Below are positions 7,578-18,418 of a DNA stretch of 64,000 nucleotides, in pieces (position 1 is the stretch's first letter; each line of letters begins with the position of its first letter). Under the pieces are notes generated by a model that did not search any database, was not told the DNA's origin, and saw only the letters and a list, made by a program, of their open reading frames with translations. The position numbers and the translations under genes were made by a program. The DNA lies in contig CALXLK010000004.1 in assembly GCA_944389175.1 (NCBI GenBank), positions 124,001-188,000 of the forward strand, written 5' to 3'. Origin of the DNA: an uncultured Opitutales bacterium. Its GTDB lineage: Bacteria; Verrucomicrobiota; Verrucomicrobiia; Opitutales; Intestinicryptomonadaceae.

Positions 7578-8375
7578 ATGAAAAAATACGGTTTTATAGG
7601 CGCCGGGAAAATGGGAGGCGCCATAGTTAGAGGGCTAATCGCCCATTCTGTAACCCCCGGAGATGTCGCCTGCGTAAGCGGAAACGACGATACCGGCAAA
7701 AATCTCGCCGCTCAAACCGGAATTTCCTGTTTTGAAAGCACTGCGGAGCTGCTGGAAAACTCGCAGGTAGTTGTGCTGGCGTGCAAGCCGCAGCAGTTGG
7801 CTGAAGTTGCAAAATCGGCCGCTAAAGCGCGCAACAAGATACTTATATCCATCCTTGCGGGAACATCCACTAAACGGCTGAGGCAATGCTTTGCAAATAT
7901 CGACAAAATTGTCAGGGTGATGCCGAATATGCCCGCGCAAATCGGACAAGGGATATCGTGCTACGCGCCTGAAAAACCGCTATCCGATGCTGAAAAAGCG
8001 GCGGTGGAAAGCGTGCTCGGGGCGATAGGCGAATTCATGGAAGTGCCCGAAAGCCGACTCGATGCCGTAACCGCCCTTTCCGGCAGCGGTCCGGGATACA
8101 TATTTGAGTTTGCCGCGGCCATGGTCGAGGGCGCAAAAGAAATTGGCTTCACGGAGGAAGAGGCGGTAAAGTTGGTAAACAAGACGATGCTGGGCAGCGC
8201 AATGCTGTTGGCGCAGTCGCCGCTGACGGCCGACGAGCTTTGCACCGCAGTTTCGAGCCCCGGCGGCACGACTCTGGCCGGCCTGCAGGAATTTAAAAAC
8301 GCCAACTTTAGAGAGACGGTCTCAAAGGCTCTTAAGGCCGCCCAGAAGCGATCTCAAGAGCTCTCTAAACTTTAA
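7578..8375 (+). CDS. proC: Pyrroline-5-carboxylate reductase
   Basis: Reduces 1-pyrroline-5-carboxylate to L-proline with NAD(P)H, the last step of proline synthesis. The 265-residue product has the Rossmann motif GAGKMGGAIVRG at residues 7-18, then KPQQLAEV and VRVMPNMPAQIGQG, which continue the dinucleotide domain. The C-terminal dimerisation domain carries the family signature LSGSGPGYIFEFAAAM and SPGGTTLAGLQEF. The ATG at 7578 begins the conserved MKKYGFIGAGKMG; upstream codons in frame lie inside the glycerate kinase gene. The genes are one base apart, so probably co-transcribed, but there is no known functional link between them. Confidence 0.97.
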   Translation: MKKYGFIGAGKMGGAIVRGLIAHSVTPGDVACVSGNDDTGKNLAAQTGISCFESTAELLENSQVVVLACKPQQLAEVAKSAAKARNKILISILAGTSTKRLRQCFANIDKIVRVMPNMPAQIGQGISCYAPEKPLSDAEKAAVESVLGAIGEFMEVPESRLDAVTALSGSGPGYIFEFAAAMVEGAKEIGFTEEEAVKLVNKTMLGSAMLLAQSPLTADELCTAVSSPGGTTLAGLQEFKNANFRETVSKALKAAQKRSQELSKL

Positions 8376-8394
8376 ACAAAAATTAACAAATTGC

Positions 8395-8423
8395 TTGACA
8401 AACCCGAGAAACGTCGGCTTACT
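8395..8423 (+). promoter_or_regulatory. Candidate promoter of the PEGA lipoprotein
   Basis: A consensus -35 TTGACA (8395-8400) is followed after 17 bases by CTTACT (8418-8423), 23 bases before the ATG. The -35 is perfect; the -10 is weak. Confidence 0.4.
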
Positions 8424-8446
8424 GTAGAAAAACAACCCCAAAATTT

Positions 8447-8923
8447 ATGAAGAAGATTATACTACCTATATTTGCGGCCCTGGCCGTATCGGCTTGCTCG
8501 TCAATCACTGAAGACCAGATAACAATAAATTCCGAACCCCAGGGCGCGGTCGTTGTCATAAACAACGAAGTTGTGGGCGTCACCCCCGCCACGGTAAGCC
8601 TTCCCAGGGACGGCGTGTACGAGGTAACTCTTTCCAGAAAGGGATATAAAGACCTAAAGACGACGATTTCCCCCATGTCGACGAACGACTTCATTAAATT
8701 CGGCCTCTTGGTCGATGCCGGATACTACAAAAAGCTCGCCTTTGCCGGCGGCGATTGCCAGATGGCTCCGGACTTCCTACCCGCATACAAGGGCACAAAC
8801 GCTTTCGCCGATATGCAAAACAACATAGATAAAGTCGACGAGCTCAAGAAAAGCGGAAAGATTTCCCCGGAAGAACACTCCTATATGATCAAAAAGATCG
8901 TACAGTTCTACTCCGCAAAATAG
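8447..8923 (+). CDS. PEGA-domain lipoprotein
   Basis: A 158-residue envelope protein. The N-terminus is a lipoprotein signal with lipobox LAVSAC (Cys17), so the mature protein is probably lipid-anchored. Residues 25-70 form a PEGA domain: ITINSEPQGAVVVINNEVVG-VTPATVSLPRDGVYEVTLSRKGY, a small beta repeat common in surface proteins. The tail has a SHOCT-like segment (VDELKKSGKISPEEHSYMIKKI), a short helical motif often at protein ends. The role is unknown; PEGA proteins are frequently cell-surface or peptidoglycan-associated. It stands alone between its own promoter and a strong terminator. Confidence 0.85.
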   Translation: MKKIILPIFAALAVSACSSITEDQITINSEPQGAVVVINNEVVGVTPATVSLPRDGVYEVTLSRKGYKDLKTTISPMSTNDFIKFGLLVDAGYYKKLAFAGGDCQMAPDFLPAYKGTNAFADMQNNIDKVDELKKSGKISPEEHSYMIKKIVQFYSAK

Positions 8924-8940
8924 CATTCCCTTTGAAAGAA

Positions 8941-8976
8941 ACGCGAACCTCGAAATCGAGGTTCGCGTTTTTTTTT
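8941..8976 (+). terminator. Strong rho-independent terminator
   Basis: Perfect 13-bp arms acgcgaacctcga and tcgaggttcgcgt with a 2-nt loop (8941-8968), then ten T, 17 bases after the lipoprotein stop. Confidence 0.95.
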
Positions 8977-9797
8977 GCGGCGTTAATCATTATTCCCTAA
9001 ATTCCGACGCGCAAAAACGCCACTAAAGAGAAAAATATAACATGCGACAATCAGAACATTCAATGCGATGCGGTCGAGTCTATACTTCATAGAAATGTAC
9101 TGCCGACACGATTAAACGGCGGCGCAGACATGTATTTGCACGAATAACAACACGCGAAAAAGCACCAAAACTTAATCGGCAATAAAAGCAACCAAGTTTT
9201 TATGGAATAAAACCAGATTGTCCTTCCTTATAGACGGCCCCATATCGCCGCTTGCAGAAAAAAAAATAACGAGACGCCGAATGGCTTGCAAGCGTTTATG
9301 AACGAGAGCTCCGCGCATTATACCCCGGGAGATTTTCGCATAAACGGTAATAAATATTTGCTAATATTTTACCCGAATGAATGTTGGAAATATTGAAAGC
9401 CTACTATCCTCCTACAACGATTCATTACAGGACGCACAATCCGCGCTGCCAGATACGTGTAAATGGAAAGACGCCAAAAACCGCTCCTTGCCATGCAAGC
9501 GCAGTTAAAGATAGATACCCGCCCGAGGGCTTTTATTCCCAAAAGCCAAAACGGCACTGAAGGGATGGAGAGAAAAATTGGAGAGGCAATAAAATGCTCC
9601 TACAAATAAAAGCCGTCAACGTCCGCAAGAAATCTTGGCAACCCGCCGTAAAACAAGGGTTCTTTCCGACTTCACAACATTATAGAAAGGCCGTTTGGCA
9701 TTATATAAATTTTGCCGCCGCGCTGGATAAACCGCCGATATGCGCGCTGCTAAAAAATGTTTACATCGGGCAAAAATTGTACAATATGGCATGCAAC
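8977..9797. other. Long spacer before purB with two hairpins
   Basis: About 0.8 kb without a recognised gene. It holds an AT-rich inverted repeat at 9352-9369 (aaatatt-tgct-aatattt, extendable to GGTA/TACC) and a 7-bp hairpin at 9528-9547 (ggctttt-attccc-aaaagcc). A textbook ribosome binding site ggagagg sits 7 bases before an ATG at 9594, which is in frame with purB and has no stop before it. So the last 200 bases could be an N-terminal extension of PurB or untranslated leader. I see no match to known housekeeping RNAs. Confidence 0.5.
9352..9369. repeat. AT-rich inverted repeat
   Basis: Perfect 7-bp arms aaatatt and aatattt around tgct. Flanking bases extend the pairing to GGTAA/TTACC with a 2-nt bulge. 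It may be an operator or RNA hairpin in the purB leader. Confidence 0.4.
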
Positions 9798-12345
<2,548 letters not shown>

Positions 12346-12347
12346 AT

Positions 12348-14879
12348 ATGAAATTAAGGCTGCTTACCGCATCCAGGAGTACGGCCGTCGCCGGACTCGA
12401 CTATGAAGTATCGTACGACGACCTTTATAAAAGGGCAAAAAAGCTTTCCGAAGCGCTCGGCCCCGACCTAAAAAAAGCCGCGCTTTTTGCCGAGAACTCG
12501 CCCGACTGGATAGCCGCCTGTTACGGCATATGGGCAAGCGGCGGCACGCTCGTGCCCGTCGACGCAAACTCTACGGCCGAAGAGGCCGCATTCGCCGTAA
12601 AGGACTCGCAGGCCTCCGTATTGCTGGCCTCCGACGAAAATTTCCAAACGGCAAAGCGCGCGTTGGAAGCATCGGGAACGGACGCGCGCCTAATAAACAT
12701 AAGCCAGTTTTTCAGGGAATCTGAATATAGGGACCCCGAAAGGGGAGCGTTCCTGGAGCGCGACGAGGGCGATCTGGCGCTGATAGTTTATACGTCAGGG
12801 ACGACGGGCATGCCCAAGGGCGTAATGCTTACGTTTGCAAACATGTCGGCAAATATGTCGGCTGTGGTGGAGGCCAAGTACTACTTCCCAAAAATAAGGG
12901 TATTTGCGATGCTGCCTTTCCACCACATACTGCCTCTGATGGGAACAGTGGTCATGCCGATTGCCATAGGGGGCAAAGTTGTAATACCGCCTTCGCTTGC
13001 GCCGCAGGACTTGGCCGGAACGCTCCAAAAGCACAACGTCGATATGGTTATAAGCGTGCCCCGCTTCTACGAGACGCTGCATTCGACAATCATGGCAAAA
13101 ATAAGCCAGTCGAAAATAGCAAGCGCCCTTTTCTCGGCGGCAAAACTTGCAAACAACATCAGGGTATCGCAATTTATATTTTCGGCAATACACAAAAAAT
13201 TCGGGGGGTCGATAAAGTTTTGGATATCCGGGGGAGCGGCGCTTGACAAGAAAGTATGGAGCGACCTGTACACGCTGGGATTTTCGCTTCGCGAGGGCTA
13301 CGGCATGACCGAATGCGCGCCGATTATAGCTTTCCCGCGGCTGGGCAACATAAAAATGGGCTCGCCCGGGCAACCCCTGCCCGGGGTCGAAGTAAGGATA
13401 GTCGACGGCGAGATAACGGTGAAAGGCAAAAACGTCACGAGCGGCTATTACAACCGCCCCGAAGAGACAGCGGAAACGATTAGAAACGGCTGGCTCTACA
13501 CCGGCGATCTCGGGTATATCGACGACGACGGATTCATATTTATAACCGGCCGCCGCAAGGAGATTATAGTGCTGGCAAACGGCAAAAACATCAATCCCGC
13601 CGAAATAGAGATAAACCTTCAAAGACAATGCCACGACATATTGGAAGCGGGCGTTCTCATGTATGAAAACACGCTCTGGGCCGTAATCAGGGTAAGCCCC
13701 GAATTTGTGGGGAAGCTGGGCGAGGAAGAGGCGCTTGAAAAGATAAGAAACGATGGCATTCTCCCATACAACAGAGGCGCCCCGTCGTACAAGCGCATAA
13801 TAAAGGTGTCTCTGACTACCGACGAACTGCCGCGCACGCGCGTCGGAAAGCTCAAAAGGCACCTTCTTGCCGCATACGTCGAAGGAAAGGGGAAGCTGGA
13901 AAAGAAGGCCCCCCTGCCCGAACCCGACAGCCAAATATACGCCGAGTTGAAAGCCGTACTGGAGAAGCAGATATCGCTGCCGATGGATTGCGACGCGCAC
14001 ATGGAGATGGATTTGGGGCTTGATTCCCTTGGTAAAATATCCCTGCAATGCTTTGTGAAGGAAAACTACGGCGTTGAAATATCGGAACGCGACTTCCAGG
14101 CCTATCCCAGCCTGCGCGAGTTCGCCAAGATGGTTGAGGACAACCGCGCGGCCGATTTTGACGGGGAAGTCAAGGACGTATCTTGGGGCGAAATAATCTC
14201 GAAGGCGCAGGAGGCAAAAATACGCCCCCCGCAGCCGCTGCATATGCTCACGATATGGCTATTGAGGGGATTTTCCAGGATTTTCTACAAGGTTAGCGTC
14301 TCGGGTCAGGAAAACGCGCCCGAAGGCGTTAGGCTAATCCTTGCGGCAAACCATCAATCTTACATCGACGGCATATTTATCGTCGGCAACTCTTCCAAGA
14401 GGCAGATATACAAGACGTATTTCTTCGCGAAGATACGCAACATAATAAAAAGCGGACTGCTGAGAAAATTTGCCGACCGGAGCAACGTAATAATAATGGA
14501 CATAAACGACAACGTTAAAGACTCCATTATGAAATTGGCAAAAGCGCTGCTTTTGGGCAACCGCATAGCGATATTCCCGGAGGGCACGAGGACCAAAGAC
14601 GGCGAAATAGCCGAATTCAAACAGACATTTGCAATACTTGCCAAAGAGACGAAAACGCCCGTTGTGCCCGTCTGCATAAGCGGGGCGTATGAGAATATTC
14701 CCGCCGGCAAGACTCTGCCGAAATTCGGCTCGAGAATAAGCGTAAAATACCTCAAGGAGATGGTTCCCGAAGACGGAGAGAGCTACCAGGCCTTTGCCGA
14801 CAGGGTTCGGGCCGAAATAGAAAAAAACATGCCGGATTTGCGCCGCAACGAACGCGCCGACGCGCCGGAGAGCAAATAG
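12348..14879 (+). CDS. Fusion: acyl-AMP ligase, acyl carrier domain and PlsC acyltransferase
   Basis: An 843-residue multidomain protein for lipid acylation. Residues 1-540 are an AMP-forming acyl ligase (YTSGTTGMPKG from residue 148, GYGMTECAPI, WLYTGDLGYIDDDGF, GRRKEIIVLANGKNINP). Residues about 525-595 are an acyl carrier domain with LGLDSLGK; Ser560 would carry phosphopantetheine. Residues about 665-820 are a PlsC-type 1-acyl-glycerol-phosphate acyltransferase with NHQSYIDG (H669) and FPEGTRT (742-748). The likely cycle is activation of a fatty acid, loading on the built-in carrier and transfer to a lysophospholipid or glycerolipid. E. coli Aas has the acyltransferase first and no carrier domain; here the order is ligase-carrier-transferase. 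No membrane helix is obvious. It is last in the purB-tgt run. Confidence 0.92.
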   Translation: MKLRLLTASRSTAVAGLDYEVSYDDLYKRAKKLSEALGPDLKKAALFAENSPDWIAACYGIWASGGTLVPVDANSTAEEAAFAVKDSQASVLLASDENFQTAKRALEASGTDARLINISQFFRESEYRDPERGAFLERDEGDLALIVYTSGTTGMPKGVMLTFANMSANMSAVVEAKYYFPKIRVFAMLPFHHILPLMGTVVMPIAIGGKVVIPPSLAPQDLAGTLQKHNVDMVISVPRFYETLHSTIMAKISQSKIASALFSAAKLANNIRVSQFIFSAIHKKFGGSIKFWISGGAALDKKVWSDLYTLGFSLREGYGMTECAPIIAFPRLGNIKMGSPGQPLPGVEVRIVDGEITVKGKNVTSGYYNRPEETAETIRNGWLYTGDLGYIDDDGFIFITGRRKEIIVLANGKNINPAEIEINLQRQCHDILEAGVLMYENTLWAVIRVSPEFVGKLGEEEALEKIRNDGILPYNRGAPSYKRIIKVSLTTDELPRTRVGKLKRHLLAAYVEGKGKLEKKAPLPEPDSQIYAELKAVLEKQISLPMDCDAHMEMDLGLDSLGKISLQCFVKENYGVEISERDFQAYPSLREFAKMVEDNRAADFDGEVKDVSWGEIISKAQEAKIRPPQPLHMLTIWLLRGFSRIFYKVSVSGQENAPEGVRLILAANHQSYIDGIFIVGNSSKRQIYKTYFFAKIRNIIKSGLLRKFADRSNVIIMDINDNVKDSIMKLAKALLLGNRIAIFPEGTRTKDGEIAEFKQTFAILAKETKTPVVPVCISGAYENIPAGKTLPKFGSRISVKYLKEMVPEDGESYQAFADRVRAEIEKNMPDLRRNERADAPESK

Positions 14880-14909
14880 CCCAAACCGGCGCGACGGGCT
14901 CGAAAAGCA

Positions 14910-14956
14910 TTGACAGACTACTAAACAAATACCACGATAGCGCAAAATTTAGCGCT
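14910..14956 (+). promoter_or_regulatory. Candidate promoter and inverted repeat before leuD
   Basis: A perfect -35 TTGACA (14910-14915) lies in the spacer after the acyltransferase stop; the -10 at 17-18 bases (CACGAT/ACGATA) is weak. Downstream, agcgc (14939-14943) and gcgct (14952-14956) form an inverted repeat around an AT core that could be an operator. Confidence 0.3.
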
Positions 14957-15013
14957 CAAATAAAAGGCGTACGCGCCCGATACGAGAGCGGGTTTATACA
15001 AGGCAAAAAAAAA

Positions 15014-15610
15014 ATGTTAGACAAAATCTTAAACGTAAAAGGCAAGGGCGTTTTCGTGCCCGGGAACGATATAGACACCGACAGAATCATACCTGCGCGC
15101 TTCATGGTGTGCATAACATTCGAGGGTCTGGGCAAGTACGCATTCTACGACGAGAGGAAAAATGCCGACGGCACCGACAAGAAGCACCCTCTTACCGATC
15201 CGCGCAAACAAAACGCCAAAATACTGCTATCCGGTGCGAACTTTGGCTGCGGCTCTTCGAGGGAGCATGCGCCGCAGTCGCTCTGGCATTACGGAATAAG
15301 GGCCATAGTGGCCGAAAGCTTTGCGGAAATTTTCTTTGGAAATGCGACGACGCTTGGCATACCCTGCGTTTGCGCGTCGGCTGAAGACATTGCAAAGATT
15401 GCCGATGTCATAGAGAAGGATCCCGAGGCGCAAATCGACGTCGACGTGGAAAACCTCAAGGTTTCCTGCAAGGATGTCTGCATAAAATGCACACTTCCCG
15501 ACAACGCCAGGAAGGCGCTTATATCCGGGACGTGGGATCCGATTGCCGAATTGATTGAGGCCGAAGATAAAATAGCGCAAACGGCCTCAAAACTCCCGTA
15601 TTTTAAATAA
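15014..15610 (+). CDS. leuD: 3-isopropylmalate dehydratase small subunit
   Basis: Small swivel-domain subunit of the isopropylmalate isomerase of leucine synthesis. The 198-residue product carries the family signature LLSGANFGCGSSREHAP at residues 74-90, preceded by GNDIDTDRIIPARFM, which binds the substrate carboxylates. The FGNATTLGIPCV block completes the active-site side. The large subunit LeuC with the iron-sulfur cluster is not in this window. Paralogues serve homoaconitate or citramalate routes, but the leucine role is the default. The stop overlaps the next start (TAATG), so leuD and the following channel genes share a transcript. Confidence 0.93.
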   Translation: MLDKILNVKGKGVFVPGNDIDTDRIIPARFMVCITFEGLGKYAFYDERKNADGTDKKHPLTDPRKQNAKILLSGANFGCGSSREHAPQSLWHYGIRAIVAESFAEIFFGNATTLGIPCVCASAEDIAKIADVIEKDPEAQIDVDVENLKVSCKDVCIKCTLPDNARKALISGTWDPIAELIEAEDKIAQTASKLPYFK

Positions 15611-16158
15611 TGAATTTTATCATCGAGGGAGCGGGGGCGTTCATCTACCCGCTTGGGCTTTGTTCTGTCGCGGCGGCGTTCATAATAATTGAGCGCCTGA
15701 TATCGTTGCGCTCGGGAAAGGTCATACCGTCTCGCATTGAAAGGGCGCTCTACGAGGGAAAGATACCCGATGTAAACGGCAAGTCGGCCGCGGGCAGGAT
15801 CGTCTCTTTTTACCGCGACTGCGACAGCGACCCCGAGGCGCTCAAGGCTTTCGCGCAGCTTGAGGTAAACAAGTTGGAGCGCGGCATGTTCATATTGGAC
15901 ATCGTAATAAGCGCGGCGCCCCTGCTTGGCCTGTTGGGCACGGTGGCGGGCCTTGTCGGGGTGTTTGCCTCGGGCGACGGAATTCCCACGCCGGAGTCGA
16001 TATCAAAAGGCGTGGGGCTGGCGCTCTCGACGACGATAATAGGACTTAGCATTGCAATACCTGCGATTATCGGCAGCGCGTATTTAAACAGGAAAATAGA
16101 CAAGCTCGCCGCGCGCCTGAATGTGTGCATAGAGCGCCTTTTAAACATCAAGAAATAA
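15610..16158 (+). CDS. MotA/TolQ/ExbB-type proton channel protein
   Basis: A 182-residue inner-membrane protein. The first helix is near residues 10-28 (FIYPLGLCSVAAAFIIIE). Two more are in the C-terminal half: ILDIVISAAPLLGLLGTVAGLVGVF and GLALSTTIIGLSIAIPAII. The block APLLGLLGTVAGLVGVF and the Ser/Thr-rich third helix are the proton-pathway signature of ExbB/TolQ. With the ExbD-like gene four bases on, it forms an energy-transducing channel that powers TonB transport or Tol envelope work. No tonB, tolA or tolB is nearby, so which system it drives is open. Its start overlaps the leuD stop by one base. Confidence 0.92.
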   Translation: MNFIIEGAGAFIYPLGLCSVAAAFIIIERLISLRSGKVIPSRIERALYEGKIPDVNGKSAAGRIVSFYRDCDSDPEALKAFAQLEVNKLERGMFILDIVISAAPLLGLLGTVAGLVGVFASGDGIPTPESISKGVGLALSTTIIGLSIAIPAIIGSAYLNRKIDKLAARLNVCIERLLNIKK

Positions 16159-16162
16159 AGCC

Positions 16163-16561
16163 TTGGCAATTTTAAGGAAAAAGAGAGCGCTTGCGCAGAT
16201 AAACATAGTGCCGCTTGTGGACGTGCTGACGGCGCTTATATTCTTTTTTCTTATAACGATGCAGTTTAAGGACGTCTACTCCGTCGATATAACGCCGCCT
16301 ACGATGAAGACGTCGACAAACGACAATCTGGCGCAGCCGAACGTGCTGCTAATAAAGAAGGACGGCTCTTTTATACTGAATAAAAAGCCCTCTTCGGAAG
16401 CCGACATAGAGAGGGAATTTAAAAGAATATCCCAGTCTAAAGACTCTACGGTGCTAATCTACGCCGACAGCCAGACGCCGCTTAAATTTGTGGCCCAGGC
16501 CATAGACTCTGCGAGGCTTGCGAAAATAAAGAAGGTGAGCCTGCGCGCCGAAAACAAGTAA
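16163..16561 (+). CDS. ExbD/TolR-type protein
   Basis: A 132-residue partner of the proton channel. The cytoplasmic start is basic (AILRKKRALAQ), followed by INIVPLVDVLTALIFFFLITM, whose Asp in the single membrane helix is the conserved protonatable residue. The periplasmic part (LIKKDGSFILNKK, VLIYADSQTPLKFVAQAID) has the ExbD/TolR fold pattern. The start is TTG at 16163, four bases after the channel gene stop; no ATG gives the complete N-terminus. It completes a leuD-exbB-exbD transcript unit. Confidence 0.9.
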   Translation: MAILRKKRALAQINIVPLVDVLTALIFFFLITMQFKDVYSVDITPPTMKTSTNDNLAQPNVLLIKKDGSFILNKKPSSEADIEREFKRISQSKDSTVLIYADSQTPLKFVAQAIDSARLAKIKKVSLRAENK

Positions 16562-16885
16562 TATTACTTAGCAAAAGATTTCTCGCGCCGCGCTCAAGGC
16601 GGCGGCTGTATTTTTGGCATATAAGGCCTGCGCATCGGCGCGAGACTGTAGTTTAATGGGCGCTTCAAACTTCCCGCCGGGAACCGGCGCGCCGCGGAAA
16701 AATTTTCAAACATGCGGGCAAAAAATTATCCGAAGGGAAATAGCCGCGAATAATTTTAGGCTTGAAAAGGCGGGTTACTTCTGACTTAATTGGGGCAATT
16801 TACGGAATGCATATCCGTTTAATCTAATGTGCGTATTGGGCGCGGCATAAAAAATATCGTCAAGGCGCGCCCCTCTAAATACAAA
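16562..16885. other. Spacer before the short rho gene
   Basis: About 320 bases with no recognised gene. Short GC-rich inverted segments occur (for example around 16677-16698, cccgcc-gggaacc-ggcgcg). The rho frame is open upstream to a GTG at 16829, but those 19 codons are basic and lack family resemblance. No convincing promoter was picked out. Confidence 0.4.
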
Positions 16886-18004
16886 ATGGACAATCTTCAA
16901 ATAGTAGATGTGAGCGGTATTTTCGCGCCCACGACAAATAATAACGGCGTGCTTTTAAACCCCAAATTTGGCGGCAAATCAAAGCAGTCCGACCCGTACG
17001 TGCCCAAGGAGCTCGTACAGCGCTTCAACGTCAAAAAGGGGCAATTTATCAAGGCAAAGGCGCATCTTGCGGCGGGCCACATGAATCCGAAGGTGAGATT
17101 CATAGAAACGATAGACGGCCTGCCCTGCATGGAGAGGCGCAAGGTCGAGAAATTTCAGAACCTCACGAGCGTGGCTCCGCGGCAGAAGTTGAAGCTTGAA
17201 ATGAAGGACGGGCGGCTGACGAACAGAATAATCGATATCTTCTGCCCGATAGGCAAAGGCACGAGGGGGCTTATAGTCGCTCCGCCCCGCACGGGCAAGA
17301 CTACGCTGCTTAAAAACATAGCCCAGGGCATAATTGAAAACCACAAGGAATGCCACCTGATGATACTGCTTGTCGACGAGCGCCCCGAGGAGGTCACAGA
17401 CTTTAGAATGGATGTTCCGGAAGCGGAGCTGTTCGCCTCATCAAACGACGAAGACATCAACACGCATATTCGCATATCCGACCTCGCCATAGAGCGCGCC
17501 AAGCATTTGGTGGAAACGGGCAAAGACGTTGTGCTTTTGATGGATTCGCTTACGAGGCTCGCCCGTGCGCACAACGCGGCAAAGGCAAACGGCGGAAGAA
17601 CGATGTCCGGAGGATTGGACATTCGGGCCCTGGAACGCCCGAGGCAGATGTTCTCGGCGGCGCGGGCCACGGAAGAGGGGGGCTCCCTTACTATAATAGC
17701 CTCGGCCCTGATTGAAACGGGCTCGCGAATGGACGAGCTGATATTTCAAGAATTTAAGGGCACAGGCAACATGGAAATGGTTCTCGACAGAAAAATAGCA
17801 GAAATGCGAATTTGGCCGGCCATAAACGTCGCGGCCTCGGGCACGCGCCGCGAAGAGCTGCTCCTCTCAGAAGACGAGCTGGCCGCCTCCGAATTTCTCA
17901 GGCGCGCCATGGCCGGCGCAAAGCCCGAAGCCGTGGCCGAAACGCTCGTATCGAGAATGAAACAGAGCAAGACAAACGCCGAGTTTATACAGATGATTTT
18001 ATAA
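16886..18004 (+). CDS. rho: Short Rho paralogue (transcription termination factor, no N-terminal extension)
   Basis: A 372-residue Rho, shorter than the usual ~420. The N-terminal helix bundle is missing and the primary RNA-binding fold (about 1-95: IVDVSGIFAPTTNNNGVLL, ...) is diverged. The hexameric ATPase core is complete: Walker [10 protein letters not shown] (GKT 137-139), [13 protein letters not shown], Walker [27 protein letters not shown]-loop region, and FKGTGNMEMVLDRKIAEMRIWPAIN with R-loop. Rho unwinds RNA 5' to 3' and releases transcripts. A second, 875-residue Rho lies at 42875-45502 on the other strand. The two differ in Q-loop and linker residues, so this is an old duplication. 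GTG at 16829 is an alternative start. The role of the small form is unknown. Confidence 0.9.
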   Translation: MDNLQIVDVSGIFAPTTNNNGVLLNPKFGGKSKQSDPYVPKELVQRFNVKKGQFIKAKAHLAAGHMNPKVRFIETIDGLPCMERRKVEKFQNLTSVAPRQKLKLEMKDGRLTNRIIDIFCPIGKGTRGLIVAPPRTGKTTLLKNIAQGIIENHKECHLMILLVDERPEEVTDFRMDVPEAELFASSNDEDINTHIRISDLAIERAKHLVETGKDVVLLMDSLTRLARAHNAAKANGGRTMSGGLDIRALERPRQMFSAARATEEGGSLTIIASALIETGSRMDELIFQEFKGTGNMEMVLDRKIAEMRIWPAINVAASGTRREELLLSEDELAASEFLRRAMAGAKPEAVAETLVSRMKQSKTNAEFIQMIL

Positions 18005-18014
18005 GGCGTGCCTC

Positions 18015-18048
18015 AATGTAAAACAGCGCTTAAAAGCTCTTTTACATT
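18015..18048 (+). terminator. Hairpin after the short rho gene
   Basis: Perfect 9-bp arms aatgtaaaa and ttttacatt enclose an inner agc/gct pair. It lies 11 bases past the stop. There is no T-run beyond the stem's own T4, so it is a weak terminator or an mRNA-end stabiliser. Confidence 0.4.
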
Positions 18049-18418
18049 CTTTCGTCGACACAGCATTTTATTAATACTCCCTTTAAACAAAAAGAGCCAA
18101 AAGGGCGAACGCGCGAAAAAAATACATCCTGCCCCCTACCCGTTTGACGGGGTACGGGCCGTGCGCGACAAAGGCGCCGCGCGCGCAAAACGAGCTGCCT
18201 ACAAAAGCATGGCGCAAGCGCACGCAAGATAAACTGCATGCAAAAGCATGGGAGGCAACCGGGCACAAATTTTTTCAAAAATTATCCTTGGATACGAATC
18301 TGCAAATATGCAAGATGGCGCTTTGCCCGAACGGGAAATTTTTCACTCTGCCGGCGCAGTGCATAGGCGAATAACTATTCATTGAGAAAACGCCCCGCAA
18401 CATGGCGCTACAAAAGGG
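18049..18418. other. Convergent spacer between short rho and queC
   Basis: No gene recognised. It has a cccg-ttga-cggg hairpin near 18135-18155 and a short direct repeat aaaagcatgg (near 18202 and 18242). Open frames here are short and unlike any family known to me. Confidence 0.45.

Noticed and set aside
8977..9593. Possible housekeeping RNA (RNase P, tmRNA, 6S or SRP RNA) in the long spacers
   Set aside because: I looked for the conserved core motifs of these RNAs in the gaps at 8977-9593, 32141-32577 and 54266-55040 and did not find them; a covariance-model search would settle it.
12795..14243. 482-codon minus-strand frame opposite the acyl ligase fusion
   Set aside because: Long because of codon bias in the true gene; the translation is rich in Tyr, His and Arg and matches no family.
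18008..18374. Several short frames between the short rho gene and queC
   Set aside because: Low-complexity or basic peptides without ribosome binding sites; they overlap each other on both strands.
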